From: Aurantiochytrium sp. KH105
Lineage: Eukaryota > Sar > Bigyra > Thraustochytrida > Thraustochytriidae
DNA length: 63,735 bases
NCBI GenBank assembly: GCA_003116975.1
Contig: BGKB01000258.1
Span: 1-63,735, forward strand
Direction of reading: 5' to 3'
Part shown: positions 30,699 to 41,893 of the stretch, piece by piece
Position numbering within the stretch: position 1 is the stretch's first letter
Layout of the letters: each line of letters opens with the position of its first letter
The notes under the pieces: model-generated
Told to the model about the DNA's origin: nothing
Seen by the model: the letters and a program-made list of their open reading frames with translations, nothing else
Databases searched by the model: none
Program-made: the position numbers and the translations under genes

Positions 30699-32798
30699 TC
30701 ATGCGGTACGCGTAGCAATTGGTGCCGGCGGAGAAGGTCGAGGCGGGACATTTTCTGGGCCGAGCAACTCAAGCGAGTCGGGCGAAGTAGTGTCCGCATC
30801 GGACCTTGCCTTTTCCTGCAAGAGCGCACGCGTGTCATCACTGCCCGATACGAGCACAAAGTAGCCTGGTCCCGTCGTTTTCACGAGTTCAAGGTCCTCG
30901 AGATCCGTGAGTGCCGGTCGCGGATCGAACATGTGCATGTTGTGTGGATACTTTTGCTCAAAAACGTTCTTGCACTGAGCCACGATGGCGTCCATTGACG
31001 CAGGCGCCCCAAAGCCGTCCTGATGGAGCTCAACGAGCGCCAAATAGACCACGGAAGCCTCCTTGGTGGCTTGATCGAGAGCGTCAAGTCCCGCATAGCC
31101 AATGGTGGCCGATCCCGAGGCCACAATGTTGTCCGTAAAGAAGGCGTTGGTCAGCGAGCTGTAGTAGGCCCATGACATGTACATGCGTGACAGAACGCGC
31201 AAGAGATACGAGCTCGAGGCCACGACTCCTGCCACCCATGCAGGAGAAGCGACAAAATCGTCGGCCAGAACAGGTACCATGACGGCGACGCCAATGACGG
31301 ACATGACGCCGAAGCGAAGACGGTCCATGACGGACATGTAGACTTGCTTTTCCGGAAAGAGCAGCTCGATATCCGCCATGGGCACGTCACGATATTGACG
31401 AATGTGAATGTTGGTTCGGTTCGCGTACTGGTTGACGAGGTCACGCTGGTTGCGCCGAAAGCTCATTGCAGTATCGACGCCAATGACCTTGGGCTCGGCG
31501 GGGCTCGCAATGCGGTAAATGACTACCATGTCCTTGTACGTGACCTCTTGGAGGGTCATGTAGGTGAGGAAGTTCCACGGGTTGAGAGCTTTTTCAGCCA
31601 AGGTGATGCGCGCCGCCATGGCGTGCTCGAGCGCTGCGTCTTTGACGGCGCTGGGGCCGGAGCCAGACTGATCGCCGGCGTCGGAGCTACTCGAGGCGCG
31701 CTGCATGCTCGTGACCGGGTTCGCGGCGACGCTAATGTCGGCGGCAGCCGGATGGTTTGCACGGACGTTTTCAATGTTTGCGGCTGCTCCAGCGTGGGCG
31801 CCCGGGGCCTGGTCGTCGACGGGTGCGGAGGGGAGCTGGACGGCGACATCGACTTTCTTTTGCTCTGGCGCCGATAGCTGCGAGATGCGCATGCGCAGCA
31901 TGCGGTCGAGGACGCCGAGCGTGCCGCGCTGGACCGCGCGCGCGACGCGTGCGGTTTGCGCCACAAAGTTTGAGCTCGAGTCCCCGAGCAGGTCCGCGGA
32001 GCGCTCCATGGAGGCCTTTTGGATCTCGCGCAGCCTTCGCGCCACCGCGACGCTAAATTTGGTGAACTGGCGGTGGAAGATTTGGTACATGAAGAGCGCG
32101 GACCTGCGGATGCCCTCGTCCATTTTTTCGCCGTAAAAGAGTCGCGTCGTCCGGTCCATCCCGACGCCGCGGTGAAAGACGAGCGCGGAGTTGGCCTCTT
32201 TGGGCATTTCCACCTTGCCTTTTGCGTTGTTGCCGCTGGTGGCCCAGGCCGGGTCCTGGTAGAGCTTGTTTGCGACGTTTTGCACGAGTTTGCTGTCGAG
32301 GGCCTTCCACTTGACGCGCGTGGGGATGGAGAAGCTGTAGGAGTTTTCCTTGGCGTAGCTCCACTCGGCGTGGGAGACGAGGTGGTAGCCGCTCCTGCAG
32401 AGGATGTTTGCGAAGGAGTTGAGGAAGCGGTCTTCGTCGACCTTGCCGTTGCCGGGGACCCTGTCCGGGTCCCTGGACGTGAGCGAGGGTTCGAAGCCGT
32501 TTTCGAATCTTTCTCTGAGTTGGTGGGTGTGTCCTAGCATTTTGCTGCCGAGCCTGCCGTCGAGGCGCTTCATGAGGGTCTTGAACTCGTTCCTGCGGTC
32601 GCCGCCGACCCAGGGGACTGCGTCTGCCTCTGCGCGTTCTCGGAGCGCGGGCGGCACGTAGGGCACGAACCTTGTTTCTCCTTCTTCGGTGCGCCGCGTC
32701 ACCGCGGACACGTACCGCCAGGAGAGCAGGTCGAGGAAGACCTCCTTGCGCGTCGCGATCTCGCGGCGCCGCCGCCCGAGGAGCATCTTGCTGGCCAT
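30699..32798 (-). CDS. TMEM143 / DUF3754 family membrane protein
   Basis: Predicted 699 residues. The DUF3754 signature is clear: a segment reading QYRDVPMADIELLFPEKQVY followed by SVMDRLRFGVMSVIGVAVMV, and then a second hydrophobic hairpin ending RVLSRMYMSWAYYSSL, at about residues 465-560. The N-terminal third has FHRGVGMDRTTRLFYGEKMDEGIRR-like features, also typical of TMEM143-type proteins. A low-complexity Ala/Ser/Asp-rich linker lies around 335-400. Animal TMEM143 is reported as mitochondrial; plant relatives are plastid or mitochondrial. The molecular function is unknown. The start ATGGCCAGC has a good context. Its 5' end faces the coiled-coil gene at 33438 across a short region containing an assembly gap. 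Confidence 0.8.
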   Translation of the reverse strand: MASKMLLGRRRREIATRKEVFLDLLSWRYVSAVTRRTEEGETRFVPYVPPALRERAEADAVPWVGGDRRNEFKTLMKRLDGRLGSKMLGHTHQLRERFENGFEPSLTSRDPDRVPGNGKVDEDRFLNSFANILCRSGYHLVSHAEWSYAKENSYSFSIPTRVKWKALDSKLVQNVANKLYQDPAWATSGNNAKGKVEMPKEANSALVFHRGVGMDRTTRLFYGEKMDEGIRRSALFMYQIFHRQFTKFSVAVARRLREIQKASMERSADLLGDSSSNFVAQTARVARAVQRGTLGVLDRMLRMRISQLSAPEQKKVDVAVQLPSAPVDDQAPGAHAGAAANIENVRANHPAAADISVAANPVTSMQRASSSSDAGDQSGSGPSAVKDAALEHAMAARITLAEKALNPWNFLTYMTLQEVTYKDMVVIYRIASPAEPKVIGVDTAMSFRRNQRDLVNQYANRTNIHIRQYRDVPMADIELLFPEKQVYMSVMDRLRFGVMSVIGVAVMVPVLADDFVASPAWVAGVVASSSYLLRVLSRMYMSWAYYSSLTNAFFTDNIVASGSATIGYAGLDALDQATKEASVVYLALVELHQDGFGAPASMDAIVAQCKNVFEQKYPHNMHMFDPRPALTDLEDLELVKTTGPGYFVLVSGSDDTRALLQEKARSDADTTSPDSLELLGPENVPPRPSPPAPIATRTA

Positions 32799-33032
32799 GG
32801 CCGGGCTGGGGCCGGGCTGGGGCCGGGCCGGGCTGGACCGGGTCGAGCCGAGGGAGGGAGGGAGGAAGGGAGGGAGGAAGGGAGGGGCAAGCAGGCGTCG
32901 CGCTGATCCGAGGGCCGAGCCGGGGCCGAGCCAAGCGGCGCGGTTCGATTCCGGGTTTAGATGCCCGTGGTTCTGTCTGACCGTCAGGTATCTTGAGGCT
33001 TTTCTTCGTCATCCATCGACCTCTGTGACGAC

Positions 33033-33076
33033 AAACAAACAAACAAACAAACAAACAAACCAACAAACCAAACCCA
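33033..33076. repeat. CAAA microsatellite
   Basis: ACAA repeated about seven times, then ACCAACAAACC variants. Confidence 0.85.
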
Positions 33077-33403
33077 CGCACCTCTTCTCGCTCTTGCTTG
33101 ATCTGATCTTCCTTCTTCTTAGCTAGCGGTCCTCGTCTTCTCCCTCCATCATCAGAAGCCTCTCCCGTCGTCCAGAACGCGTGGCCCTGGCTCCCCTCGC
33201 CGTCCTCTCCGGCCGGCCGTCACCAGCAGCACCAGCACCAGCACCAGCTGCAGCTTCTTCTCGCGAGGCTCTGCGCTCTTACTCCGTAACCGCCGCCGTT
33301 TCCCCAACCTCCTCTCAACCCCCTCCCGTAACCGCCGCCGTTTCCTCAACCCCCCAACCTCCCCCTCCCTTCCTTCCCCTCCCCGCCACCCATCCGCCCG
33401 CCC

Positions 33404-33435
33404 NNNNNNNNNNNNNNNNNNNNNNNNNNNNNNNN
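33404..33435. other. Run of 32 N (assembly gap)
   Basis: Unknown bases between a C-rich and a G-rich stretch. Its true length is unknown; it interrupts the 5' part of the next gene. Confidence 0.99.
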
Positions 33436-33437
33436 CG

Positions 33438-34202
33438 CGGCCTGCGTGGCGCGCGGCGGCGGCGGCGCGGCGCGGGCTGGCGACGGCGCAGGGCGGCGGC
33501 GGCGAGGAGGAGGAGGGCGAGGAGGCGCGCGAGGCGCGGGTGGCCGCGGAGCTGCGGGCCAAGGCGGAGGGCCTGTTCGCGGAGAAGAAGAAGGCCGAGC
33601 TGGAGAGGTTCGAGAGCGAGCGCGAGGCGTACAAGGCCGAGATGAAGGCGCTGCGCAAGGAGTGGAAGAAGGAGGTGCTCAAGGACGTGCAGGAGAAGCT
33701 GCGCGACCGCGAGAGGCGCGTCGCCAAGGGCCGCGAGAAGCAGCTCGCGGAAGAGCGCGCCTTCCAGGAGGCCAAGGCCAGGGCCCTCGCCGACAGGACC
33801 TCCATCGAGCTCACCGCGCTCGAGGCCTACAGGGAGAACAACGAGGCCCTCCTGCAGGAGCGCCGCGCGAAGAAGATGGAGCGCCGCAAGGAGGTCCTCG
33901 AGAAGCTCAACGCCCGCCAGAAGGAGGTCGAGCGCGAAAAGTCCGCCATGCTCGAGGCCCTCGCGCGCGAGGCCCACTTGTGGTTCACCAAGGAGGACCT
34001 CGACAACGGCACCCTCGACGCCAAGCTCGGCGACCGCCTCGTCAAGGTCCAGCCCATCACCGCCTCCTGGCAGAGCGCTCTGCCCAAGCACCACCACGCA
34101 GACGCGCAGATGTTCATCACCGATGATTCGGACATGATCTTCGACGCTGAGCTCTTTGAGGAGTTCGCGCGCTCCGAGTCCATGAGCGGCCTTCGTCGCT
34201 AA
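33438..34202 (+). CDS. Coiled-coil protein, possibly mitochondrial ribosomal protein mS26; 5' end lost in gap
   Basis: The frame is open from the assembly gap to the stop, 254 codons, with no ATG before residue 70 or so. The true start is therefore upstream of, or inside, the gap. After an Ala/Arg/Gly-rich and then Glu-rich start, residues about 35-190 form a long Lys/Glu/Arg-rich coiled coil. Next come AHLWFTKEDLDNGTLDAKLGD and VKVQPITASWQSALP, then an acidic tail. A long basic coiled coil followed by a W/NFIT-x-E-x-L block is the layout of mitoribosomal mS26 (MRPS26, yeast Pet123), which is why I suggest it. The sequence match is weak. A generic coiled-coil protein is the alternative. Confidence 0.5.
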   Translation, partial: RPAWRAAAAARRGLATAQGGGGEEEEGEEAREARVAAELRAKAEGLFAEKKKAELERFESEREAYKAEMKALRKEWKKEVLKDVQEKLRDRERRVAKGREKQLAEERAFQEAKARALADRTSIELTALEAYRENNEALLQERRAKKMERRKEVLEKLNARQKEVEREKSAMLEALAREAHLWFTKEDLDNGTLDAKLGDRLVKVQPITASWQSALPKHHHADAQMFITDDSDMIFDAELFEEFARSESMSGLRR

Positions 34203-34577
34203 GCGCAGTGCCGGGGCTTTCCTTCCCTTCCCTTCCCTTCCTTTCCTTTCCTGCCTCGTTCGGCCGACGTCCTGGCTTCTTCTCTTCTCTTCTCTTCTCT
34301 TCTCTTCATTGCTTTGCTTAATGCTGCTGCTGCTGCTGTCTGCATGCCATACGGTCAGCGGCCCGCACATCTCATCTCTCTTGCTTGCTTGCTTGCTCGC
34401 TCGCTCGCTCGCTCAGTTTCTTTTGCGGAACGAGAGGGGATATGAACGAATGAATAGGCAGGCGCTCGCTTCGTTCGATCCGCTTCAAATGAGAGAGTCG
34501 AATGAGAAAACGGAAGAGTAACTCTACCTCGTGCGATACATCGCACCAAGCGGCACGTTGTGTACGCGTGCATGCGC

Positions 34578-34612
<35 letters not shown>

Positions 34613-35368
34613 TCAAAATCAACAACGAAAGAAGAAGAAAAGAGAAAGGGTCTTCGCTCTCAAATGAAATCGAGGAAGGAAAAGGAAGAAGGCGCAAGGA
34701 TGCGTTCGTTCGCTCGGTCGCTCACTAGTTAGCAAGCTTGCACGTCAAACGAGCTCCTCTTCTTCGTTCCACCCACTCGACAAATAAAAAGGGGAAAGAG
34801 TGGTGGGGGAGAGAGAAGAAGGGCTGGGCTCTTGCTTGCATCGATGCGGCGGCAACAGAAATGATCAACTTCGTGCGCGCGCGCACACACACATTCACCA
34901 GCTGGACCCTGGGGGCGCAAGCGAAAGCTCGCTCCAACAGCCTTTAACAGTTCCAAAAGCGTAATTGGACCAGGCGGGCCGCAACGGCTGGGTGGTCTCG
35001 CCTCTTTCATTATGTTATACGTTAGCTTGCGAGGCGGCGAGGGAGTGACCTGATTTATGGCCCGATGTCCGTCTTTTATCTCTCGAAAATCAGTCACTTC
35101 CGAGACTGATCGGTTGATATGCTTTGACTGCGCCACCTCTCTCACCGGCAACTTCAATCAATACCAGCAACATCAGCAGCGCAATCATGTCACAAGTCTC
35201 ACACATCTCATGCACGCAAGTAAAACAAAAACACAACAACAGCTAGAAATCTAAGAAAAAGAGAAAAGCAATGCTCACCTTTCTTTCTAAAAGTTCTAAT
35301 GTACACATCAAACACTTTCCACGCGCACGCCATCCTCTCTCATGCCGAAAAAACAAGAAACGAACACC
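34203..35368. other. Convergent 3' spacer with microsatellites
   Basis: Between the coiled-coil gene (plus) and PIKfyve (minus). It holds TTCCC and TTCTC pentamers near 34226-34304, a GCTT/GCTC tract near 34381-34412 and a GATA/GA tract near 34580-34611. No gene is supported. Confidence 0.6.
34580..34611. repeat. GATA then GA microsatellite
   Basis: GATAGATAGATA followed by about ten GA units. Confidence 0.85.
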
Positions 35369-38300
35369 CTACTTGTTCTCTGCATTGCTAACACACGCAC
35401 CATTCGACCCAGGCTTCCCAAAGGAAGGCTGCGGAGGCACCCCGATGAAGTTGCGATCCACAGCACGCAGCAAGCGTGCACGGTAATTGCTTGGCTCAAT
35501 CACCGTCGGCTCGAGCTGACCCGCAATCATGCCGGCACGCTTCACATTCGACTCAATCATCTTGCGATAATTGTAAAGCTGCAAAAAGTCAATAATGCCC
35601 GTCTGCAACACCGGTGCGCTCTCCTCCGCCCCAGACTCCACTCCCTCGTTGCCATCGTCGTCCCCGCCAAGCCCCATTCCCCAGTGATCTTCCGGCGCGC
35701 GGGGACCACGCGCCGGGATCCCGAGGAGCAACGAGTAGTCTACAATTTCATCGTGCTCGAGGAACTCCGTGTCGCGCTCAATGGTCTCGCGGAGCTCGCG
35801 CTTTGCGCTCGGAGTCATCGACAGAGGGACCCCATTCGTGTACGCTCGAAAGTTGCGATCCAAAAGAACCTCACCTTTCTTGGGCGCTGCCACAAGCCGA
35901 TTCCGAAAGTTACCCTTGAGATCGAACTTGGCTTCAAAGACGGCATCCGGAGGGAAAAGGTTCTCCATGACAATGTAATGCGTCTTGGACTGCCGCTCGG
36001 GTGCACTCGGAGGCGGAGGAGGAGGGGGAGAAGGAGCTTGCGAAACCTGAGGAGGAGGAGGAGGAGGAGGAGGAGCTGCAGTCGCGGACGCCCCCCCCTT
36101 CATCTCTGCCTCCGGACCGCCCGAGTCCGCTTTCGACCCATCCGCCGCCACGGACGCCGCACCAGGCCCACTTTCCTTGGTTGCTGCCATGACTGCAGTG
36201 ACCCCGCTGACGCCATCGTCGCCAAGCTTGGCCTTAGTCTGTGGGCCAGATGCACTCGCTCCGGTCTTTTTGCTTGCAGCAACATCCACGCTACTCGCAT
36301 TGCTCCCCACGCTGACACTCGGAGTGAGCAAGCCAGAGGCCGCCCCACCAGAATCATGGCCTGCTGCCAACAACGACGACGAGGTTGCCAACTTGGCAGA
36401 GCCCCTTCGCGGAGTGCTTGCGGTTTTCCCATCCGAAGTCGTCGCCGCCACGCTAGCCGTCGCTGGGCGTACAATTCCAATCTCTCCCTTGGATCGCTTC
36501 GCAGAAATCCCCGTCGCTCCTTCAGTGCTAGCAAGGCCACCCACTGTCGGCGTTAGCCGCGGCAAAGCCTGTGAAAACGAATCGTCGTCCCCCGCACTAG
36601 TAGTAGCATTGGCGGCACTGGCAGTAGTAAACGTCCCGCCTGCATCGTCGCGCGAGTGTCGCAGGCTCAGCGCGTCCAATGCAGAGTCAACGACAGGGTC
36701 CGGCTTGGAGGAGCTCGCCGTGGTCTTAGTCGCTTCCCGAGGCGATGTCTCAGAGCTCGGTGCGCCGCGGTCGGCCCTCTTTGGGCCATCCGTTTCGTGG
36801 ACCTCTGCAACATTCGAGGCGAGCGTGACGCGTCGCTCCGGAGGCAAGGCCCTCACGGGACCTAGAGGAGGCGTCGGCGGCGCCTGCAAGACACGCAGGG
36901 CCTCCTCCGCTCGTGATTCTTGACAAAGACTCTGCCCCGAACCATCTTGCTGTTGCTGCTGGTGCTGCTGTTGCTGCTTACCAAGCAACGGGTGCGGCGT
37001 CGGAGAACCCGTTGGCGAAGGTACATCCGCATGCTGGTGCCGCGGCGTTTGCGAGATCTTGCGCATGTTCAGCTCTTGCGACAAGGCCTGCACAGAGCCA
37101 GCGTCCAAGTCCGCAAGATTTAGTCGCGAGGACACTTTGGAACTCATTTGCTGCACCACGCTCGAAGGCCCTTCCTTGGAAGTCACCGTGTACACACCGA
37201 CAATCTTGAGCAGCGCGCTTGGGAGATGCTTCTCGCTGACATTAGCGAGGTGATTAAAGTAGCTGGGAGCCAGCGAGAGAAACATGTCAAGCTCCTCGGA
37301 AGAGATTGACTTGACGATGAAACGCCCATCGCGGCACTTGAGAAACACGGAGCGAGACTTGCCTCCCGTGGCCCGCCAGTGATCGCACCGCGAGAGTGAC
37401 TCGAGAAAGGTCATCTCCGGATCGAGACGCCCTCCCTTGGCCCGCCGCCAGTTGAGATGCGCCTGCCGCAGCGCGAAAAACTGCAACGGACAGTACACTT
37501 TGACTGAGAAATGCAAGTTGAGCTGCTCCAGCCCATGGGTGTCGCTAAAGTCGAGCGCGAGCGCCGAGCTGCGAGGATCAACGAGCTGCGCTCGCATCAC
37601 CTTGGGCCATCTACCGCCCTGGAAGTTGTCCATTTGATTGCGCTCCTCTGCCAGCGCAAAGAGGCCTTGCCGGTGATCCATCGAGTTCAAAGCATGCGCA
37701 ATCCATGACGTGGGCTCATCGTCGTAGACAAAAACAATACGATTTCCAAAGCCTTCTGGGAGACTGGGTCGTCCGCGCAGCAAAAAGCCCAATGGAAGGT
37801 CCACCGGATCCAGAAGCGAGGCCGATGCGCGGTGTTCGCGCATGGATCGGCTCTTCACGGGGTCACTTGTAGTGCTCAGCGAGTCTTGCGCGTCGAAGAC
37901 GCGGAGTCGTGTCGGGACCGGCAAGGCCCCGCTGCTGCTGGATTTCGGTTTGTGGTGAGGGACGCTCGTAGAGCGCGTGAGATCCAGCGGCGTAGGCGCG
38001 GAATCGCCCCCATCCTCGGAAGAATCGTCCTTCAAATCGCTGTCTGAACAAGTGCGCGGACGCCTTAGGTCCCCGCGCGATGGCACGGAAGGGCTCTGGC
38101 GCGCCTCAGACTCGCGCAGACTCGCCAGTGCCTTGTTCCACTTGTTCACGCTAAGGATTATGTTCCGACGCACGCGGTACAGCTCCAAAACACTTAGCTC
38201 GTGCAAGTGCTCCTCGTCCTTGAGAGAGCCACGAAGCGCTGCCACGCCGTCGCGAACATCTGAAATGAGCTTTTCGGCGCCAGCCAGAGAATACTCTGCC

Positions 38301-40982
38301 TCGGCAATAGCATCCACATAGGGGATAAGTTTCTGGTCCAGAAATGCAGTTTCGACCACGCCGAGCGTGTCGACAAGCTCGTCATGCTTACCTCGGACCG
38401 TCTCCGTGAGCCAACGCTCCGCGTACCTCGGGAGAGGACGTGGCTTCTCCGGGTCCGAGGCATAGAGATTTGTCTCAAAGGGCACAAGCTTTTCGTACTC
38501 GAAGCCCGCAACTTGGCCACGCAGCTCATAATACGTAACGTAGTCCTGAAAGATAGAGTGCTTGCAAGGTGGGGGCAAATGCGTCGAGTCGAACAGAGAC
38601 GAGACATTGCGGGCCTTGTAGAAAAGCTTGAGCTGCAACCACCGCGAAAAGGAAAGACTCTCCGCATCCTTGGAAAGGACCTTGTACTCGGTGGTCGCGT
38701 CGCACTTGAGGCACTCGGACCAGGTGAGGATGGGAAGGTTCTTGATGGGCAGGGCGCGCGATCGACGATTTGACTCCGAATTCTGCAGCCTGCGGATTCC
38801 ACTTGCCACGTACTCTCGTCGAATGTTGGCGAGACTATCGCGCAGCGACGCATGCGTCTCATCGTTCTTGTTGAGAGAGCCCGTGAACACGTACACTCGG
38901 CCTTCGCCCACGCAGTACACTGCGTCGGCAGCGCCAGTGGTTCCCCCAAAGGGTCCACCATCTTCGCCTCCGTCCGAAAAGTCTGTGTTCTGAGGAGCGT
39001 CCGGATCGTCTTCCGAGGCGAGGTTGCCAGCACCTGCAGCTTGCGATCCGCCGGCAAAGTTGTCACCAGTAACGCCGCTGTTGCTCCGGTAAAGCGGCGG
39101 TGTCGAGAGCGACGAGCCAGGGTACCCTGCGGATCCAGAGGGTCCGATACTGCTCGCGTCAGAGGTGGTTTGCTGGCCGGCGGCACGCGTCGCCGAGGCG
39201 ACACTCGAGGCGGCCAAATTGCCCACCGCAATCGTAGAAGACGGCCCAGAGCGCTGTGCGTGGCGCGGGACGTTGGGCGCAGACTTGAAGCAGCGAAAGC
39301 GCAAGTAGTCGCCAAGAGTGAGATCGCTGCCAATGGTGCCAAAGCTGAGATGCTTAAGCTCGGCTGGGTGCATCTGGTCTTTCTCGCAGATGGAGACCTT
39401 GCAAACCTGCATGTGATCTGCCTCGAGCATGGCATCTTCTTGGGTAATGAGAGCGGGTTTCGTGAGACGATCCTCCCCGATAAAGACACCAATGTCTCGG
39501 AAAAGGCGGTTCTGCTGCCGGATCGTGTACGTGGTGGTAATGAGGCTGGTAAGAATAGCCTCCATGTGGCGCAAGGTGGTCGGGCTGGCGCCGCGAAGAC
39601 ACACTGAGGCGCCGAGGCGAGGCGGGCAACCCTCAAAAAACATGAGTGTCTTGCGCGGCGGTCCTCGCTGGTTTCGTGGCGCAATTTGCTCAAATTGTTC
39701 GCCCTTTTGTGCCTCTGTAAGCTTTGTTGAAAAGGTTCGCATGGTCCAGAGCTTGCATGTTCCGCGGGGGTCCCAATCCTCGAGAGTGTCCGAGTTGCTG
39801 GGGAGAATGCTCATGAGGTCAGTATTAGGCAAAAGGTAGGCTCCCGTCAGACGCGAGATGCGTTCGAGCAGACGCATCTGCACGTTGATCACTACGGAGA
39901 CACCGGCCTCGAGCAATAGCTCTTGGGCAATGCGCGAGACGCTGCTGCCCACAACGAGAAGGTCCACACCCATGGAGGTGATCTTGTGCACCACAAGCTC
40001 CATGTAGTGCTGCTCTTGCTCGCGCAGCGTGTCGAGAGAGCTGATGCGACTGCGCTCCCGCGAAAACTCGATCGCGCCCTCGAGAAGCAAAATGCGCGGT
40101 TGCACAATGTGCTGGCGCATGAGACGGTGTACGACGTGCCGTTGGCAAACGACGCCGTTTAGCAGCATGCTCTCGCCAATGCTGCCCCCGGGAATCGAGA
40201 CGAGCTTGCAGTAGCCATCAAAGTCCATGTTGTATGGGCGCACAGCGCTGCAGAATTGCTTGCCAATACGCGTCAGCGTCTGTTTCCACTCGGTCTGCAC
40301 CTCGTCGCTGAGGATGATGCTTGGCCGCTTGTTTCGCAGAGCGCTCACGCGCGAAGCCACAAGCCTTTGCACGGCCTTATCGAGACGTCTGCCGAGAATG
40401 TCTCGCTGGTACCGCGTGACGGCTTCTTTGTCGCCGAGGTTCAAGGCATCGCTGGCTGCGTGAGCTTTGAGCAAACTATCGACAGACTGCATGGGCTCCA
40501 CTAGCGTATTGCGGGATGCGATGCGCTTGAAGCTGTTGCTACGCATCTTTTCGTCGACGGCTTCGTGGCGCTCGCTTGGCTTGCCATCCCAGCTATTGCT
40601 TCTCGCGCGGAGGCCGTGCACGTTTGATCGTTGCAGCGTAGCTCGCTTGCTAAAGCGCGAAGGCCCGAGACGGGCAATGCCGGCTGCTCCGGTTCCGTCG
40701 TCGTCCATGTTAAGAATGTCGACTAGATCCATGGGTTCCAGGAGCCGGCGGCTTGATGCACGGCCCGCAGACTTTGCGAGCGACGGACGCCGTCCATTTC
40801 GGCGCGATTCTGCGGCGTCAGGTGTCGACGGAGCTCTTCCCGGGGGCTCTGTGCCTGTGCCGCCTTGCGTCGCTGCGCGCGCACGACCACTACCATTAAG
40901 TATGGCATTGACTTCGCTGCCTCCAACATGATCACGGTGATATTTTTGATGTCGATGATGACGATCGTCAGCGCCGTCTTCA

Positions 40983-41014
<32 letters not shown>

Positions 41015-41893
41015 GTCAACAAGGAGATGGACTCTGGGTCGAAGCGCGGGGCCTCGACCAAGATTGCCCGCCACGGTTGTTCGGGCGCCCGAAAAATCCT
41101 CGCCAGCAGCAGACGTGGATTGGCTTGCGCCGCGGGCATTCGACGGAGAGGCGGTGGCGCTTACAGCAGTCGTGGTCGGTATTCTTGCCTTGCCTGCGCT
41201 TTCGTCGTCATCATCGTCGTCGTCATCGTCGCCCTGTTGATGTGATGAATCCTGTGCGCGTAGACGATGACTGTGATGTCGCTGGTCCCGGCTGAGACCG
41301 TCTTTGACACGGCGAGCGTAGTTGTAGCATCCATCGCAGACGCGCACTTGACCTGTGAGTCCATAATCGGCGCCGTCGAGGCGTTTTGTTGTGCAGCTGC
41401 CACAGAAGATAAATCCGCACGCACGACAGTGATGACGTCGCAAGAGCATGGTGAAGGGAGCTTCGCAATTGCAGCAGGCTTTGGCAGCGCTATCGTCCAT
41501 CCAAAACAGCTTGGAGTTCCTCCTGTTTCGAAAGACGCTTGGATGTCCTGGCTCGGATTTGTCGGTAGCCCCTGAATGAAGCGCATCTGCGTTGCGAAGA
41601 CCCTCGGTTCTGTTTGTTCCTTCTTCACCGTCTTCGTTGAGCTCAAACACGACGTGCCGTCTGCCCCTCTCGGGAGACTCTTGCCGAGGCGGGGTTCCAG
41701 TCCAGGCGCCTTCCTCGGCGGGGTGCTGGGACCGACGCGATTTCCGTCGCATCAGATTTTCCTTGGCGCCAGCCGTGTCCTTTTGTAATGAGGGGTCGTC
41801 GTGTGTTGACAAGGCAAACGTACTCGCACCGTTCCCGCCGCTGCCGCCGGCGGCAGCATTGGTCAGCAGCGCGCCAAAGCTCTGGTACTCCAT
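35369..41893 (-). CDS. FAB1: PIKfyve/Fab1 phosphatidylinositol-3-phosphate 5-kinase
   Basis: Predicted 2174 residues. It makes PI(3,5)P2 from PI3P on endosomes and lysosome/vacuole membranes. Domains in order: a FYVE zinc finger at about 130-195 (WMDDS, RRHHCRACG, CGSC), acidic poly-Asp stretches, a Cpn60/TCP1-like domain at about 550-760, a Cys-containing middle region of the kind seen in Fab1 proteins (SECLKCDATTEYKVLS; HSIFQDYVTYYELRG), and a C-terminal PIP kinase domain from about 1500. Kinase motifs include FIVKSISSEEL, APSYFNHL, KIVGVYTV, VMENLF, FDLKGNFRNR, VDYSLLLGI and GIIDFLQLYNYRK. Unusually, about 390 residues of Ser/Ala/Thr/Gln/Pro-rich sequence separate KIVGVYTV from VMENLF, which are close together in known family members. 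One continuous frame, no intron seen. The ATG at 41893 gives MEYQSFGALL. Confidence 0.93.
40978..41022. repeat. GTC trinucleotide tract in PIKfyve coding sequence
   Basis: About thirteen GTC (GAC on the coding strand) units encode a poly-Asp stretch. A second, shorter GTC/ATC tract lies at 41200-41232. Confidence 0.85.

Larger units (their letters stand above)
32799..33437. other. Divergent region with assembly gap
   Basis: Upstream regions of the TMEM143-like gene (minus) and the coiled-coil gene (plus). It contains a CAAA microsatellite, GGGA-rich tandem repeats near 32849-32884 and a duplicated block reading CCGTAACCGCCGCCGTTTCC (about 33286 and 33328). The 5' exon of the plus-strand gene must lie here or in the gap. 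Confidence 0.55.

Noticed and set aside
33181..33403. A 5' exon of the coiled-coil gene starting at 33181
   Set aside because: The frame there starts with GTG, is Pro/Ala/Ser-rich and cannot be joined to the downstream frame because the N run has unknown length.
38194..39693. Minus-strand open frame of 499 codons within PIKfyve in another frame
   Set aside because: It overlaps the Fab1 middle region in an alternative frame. Ser/Arg/Pro-rich, without motifs.
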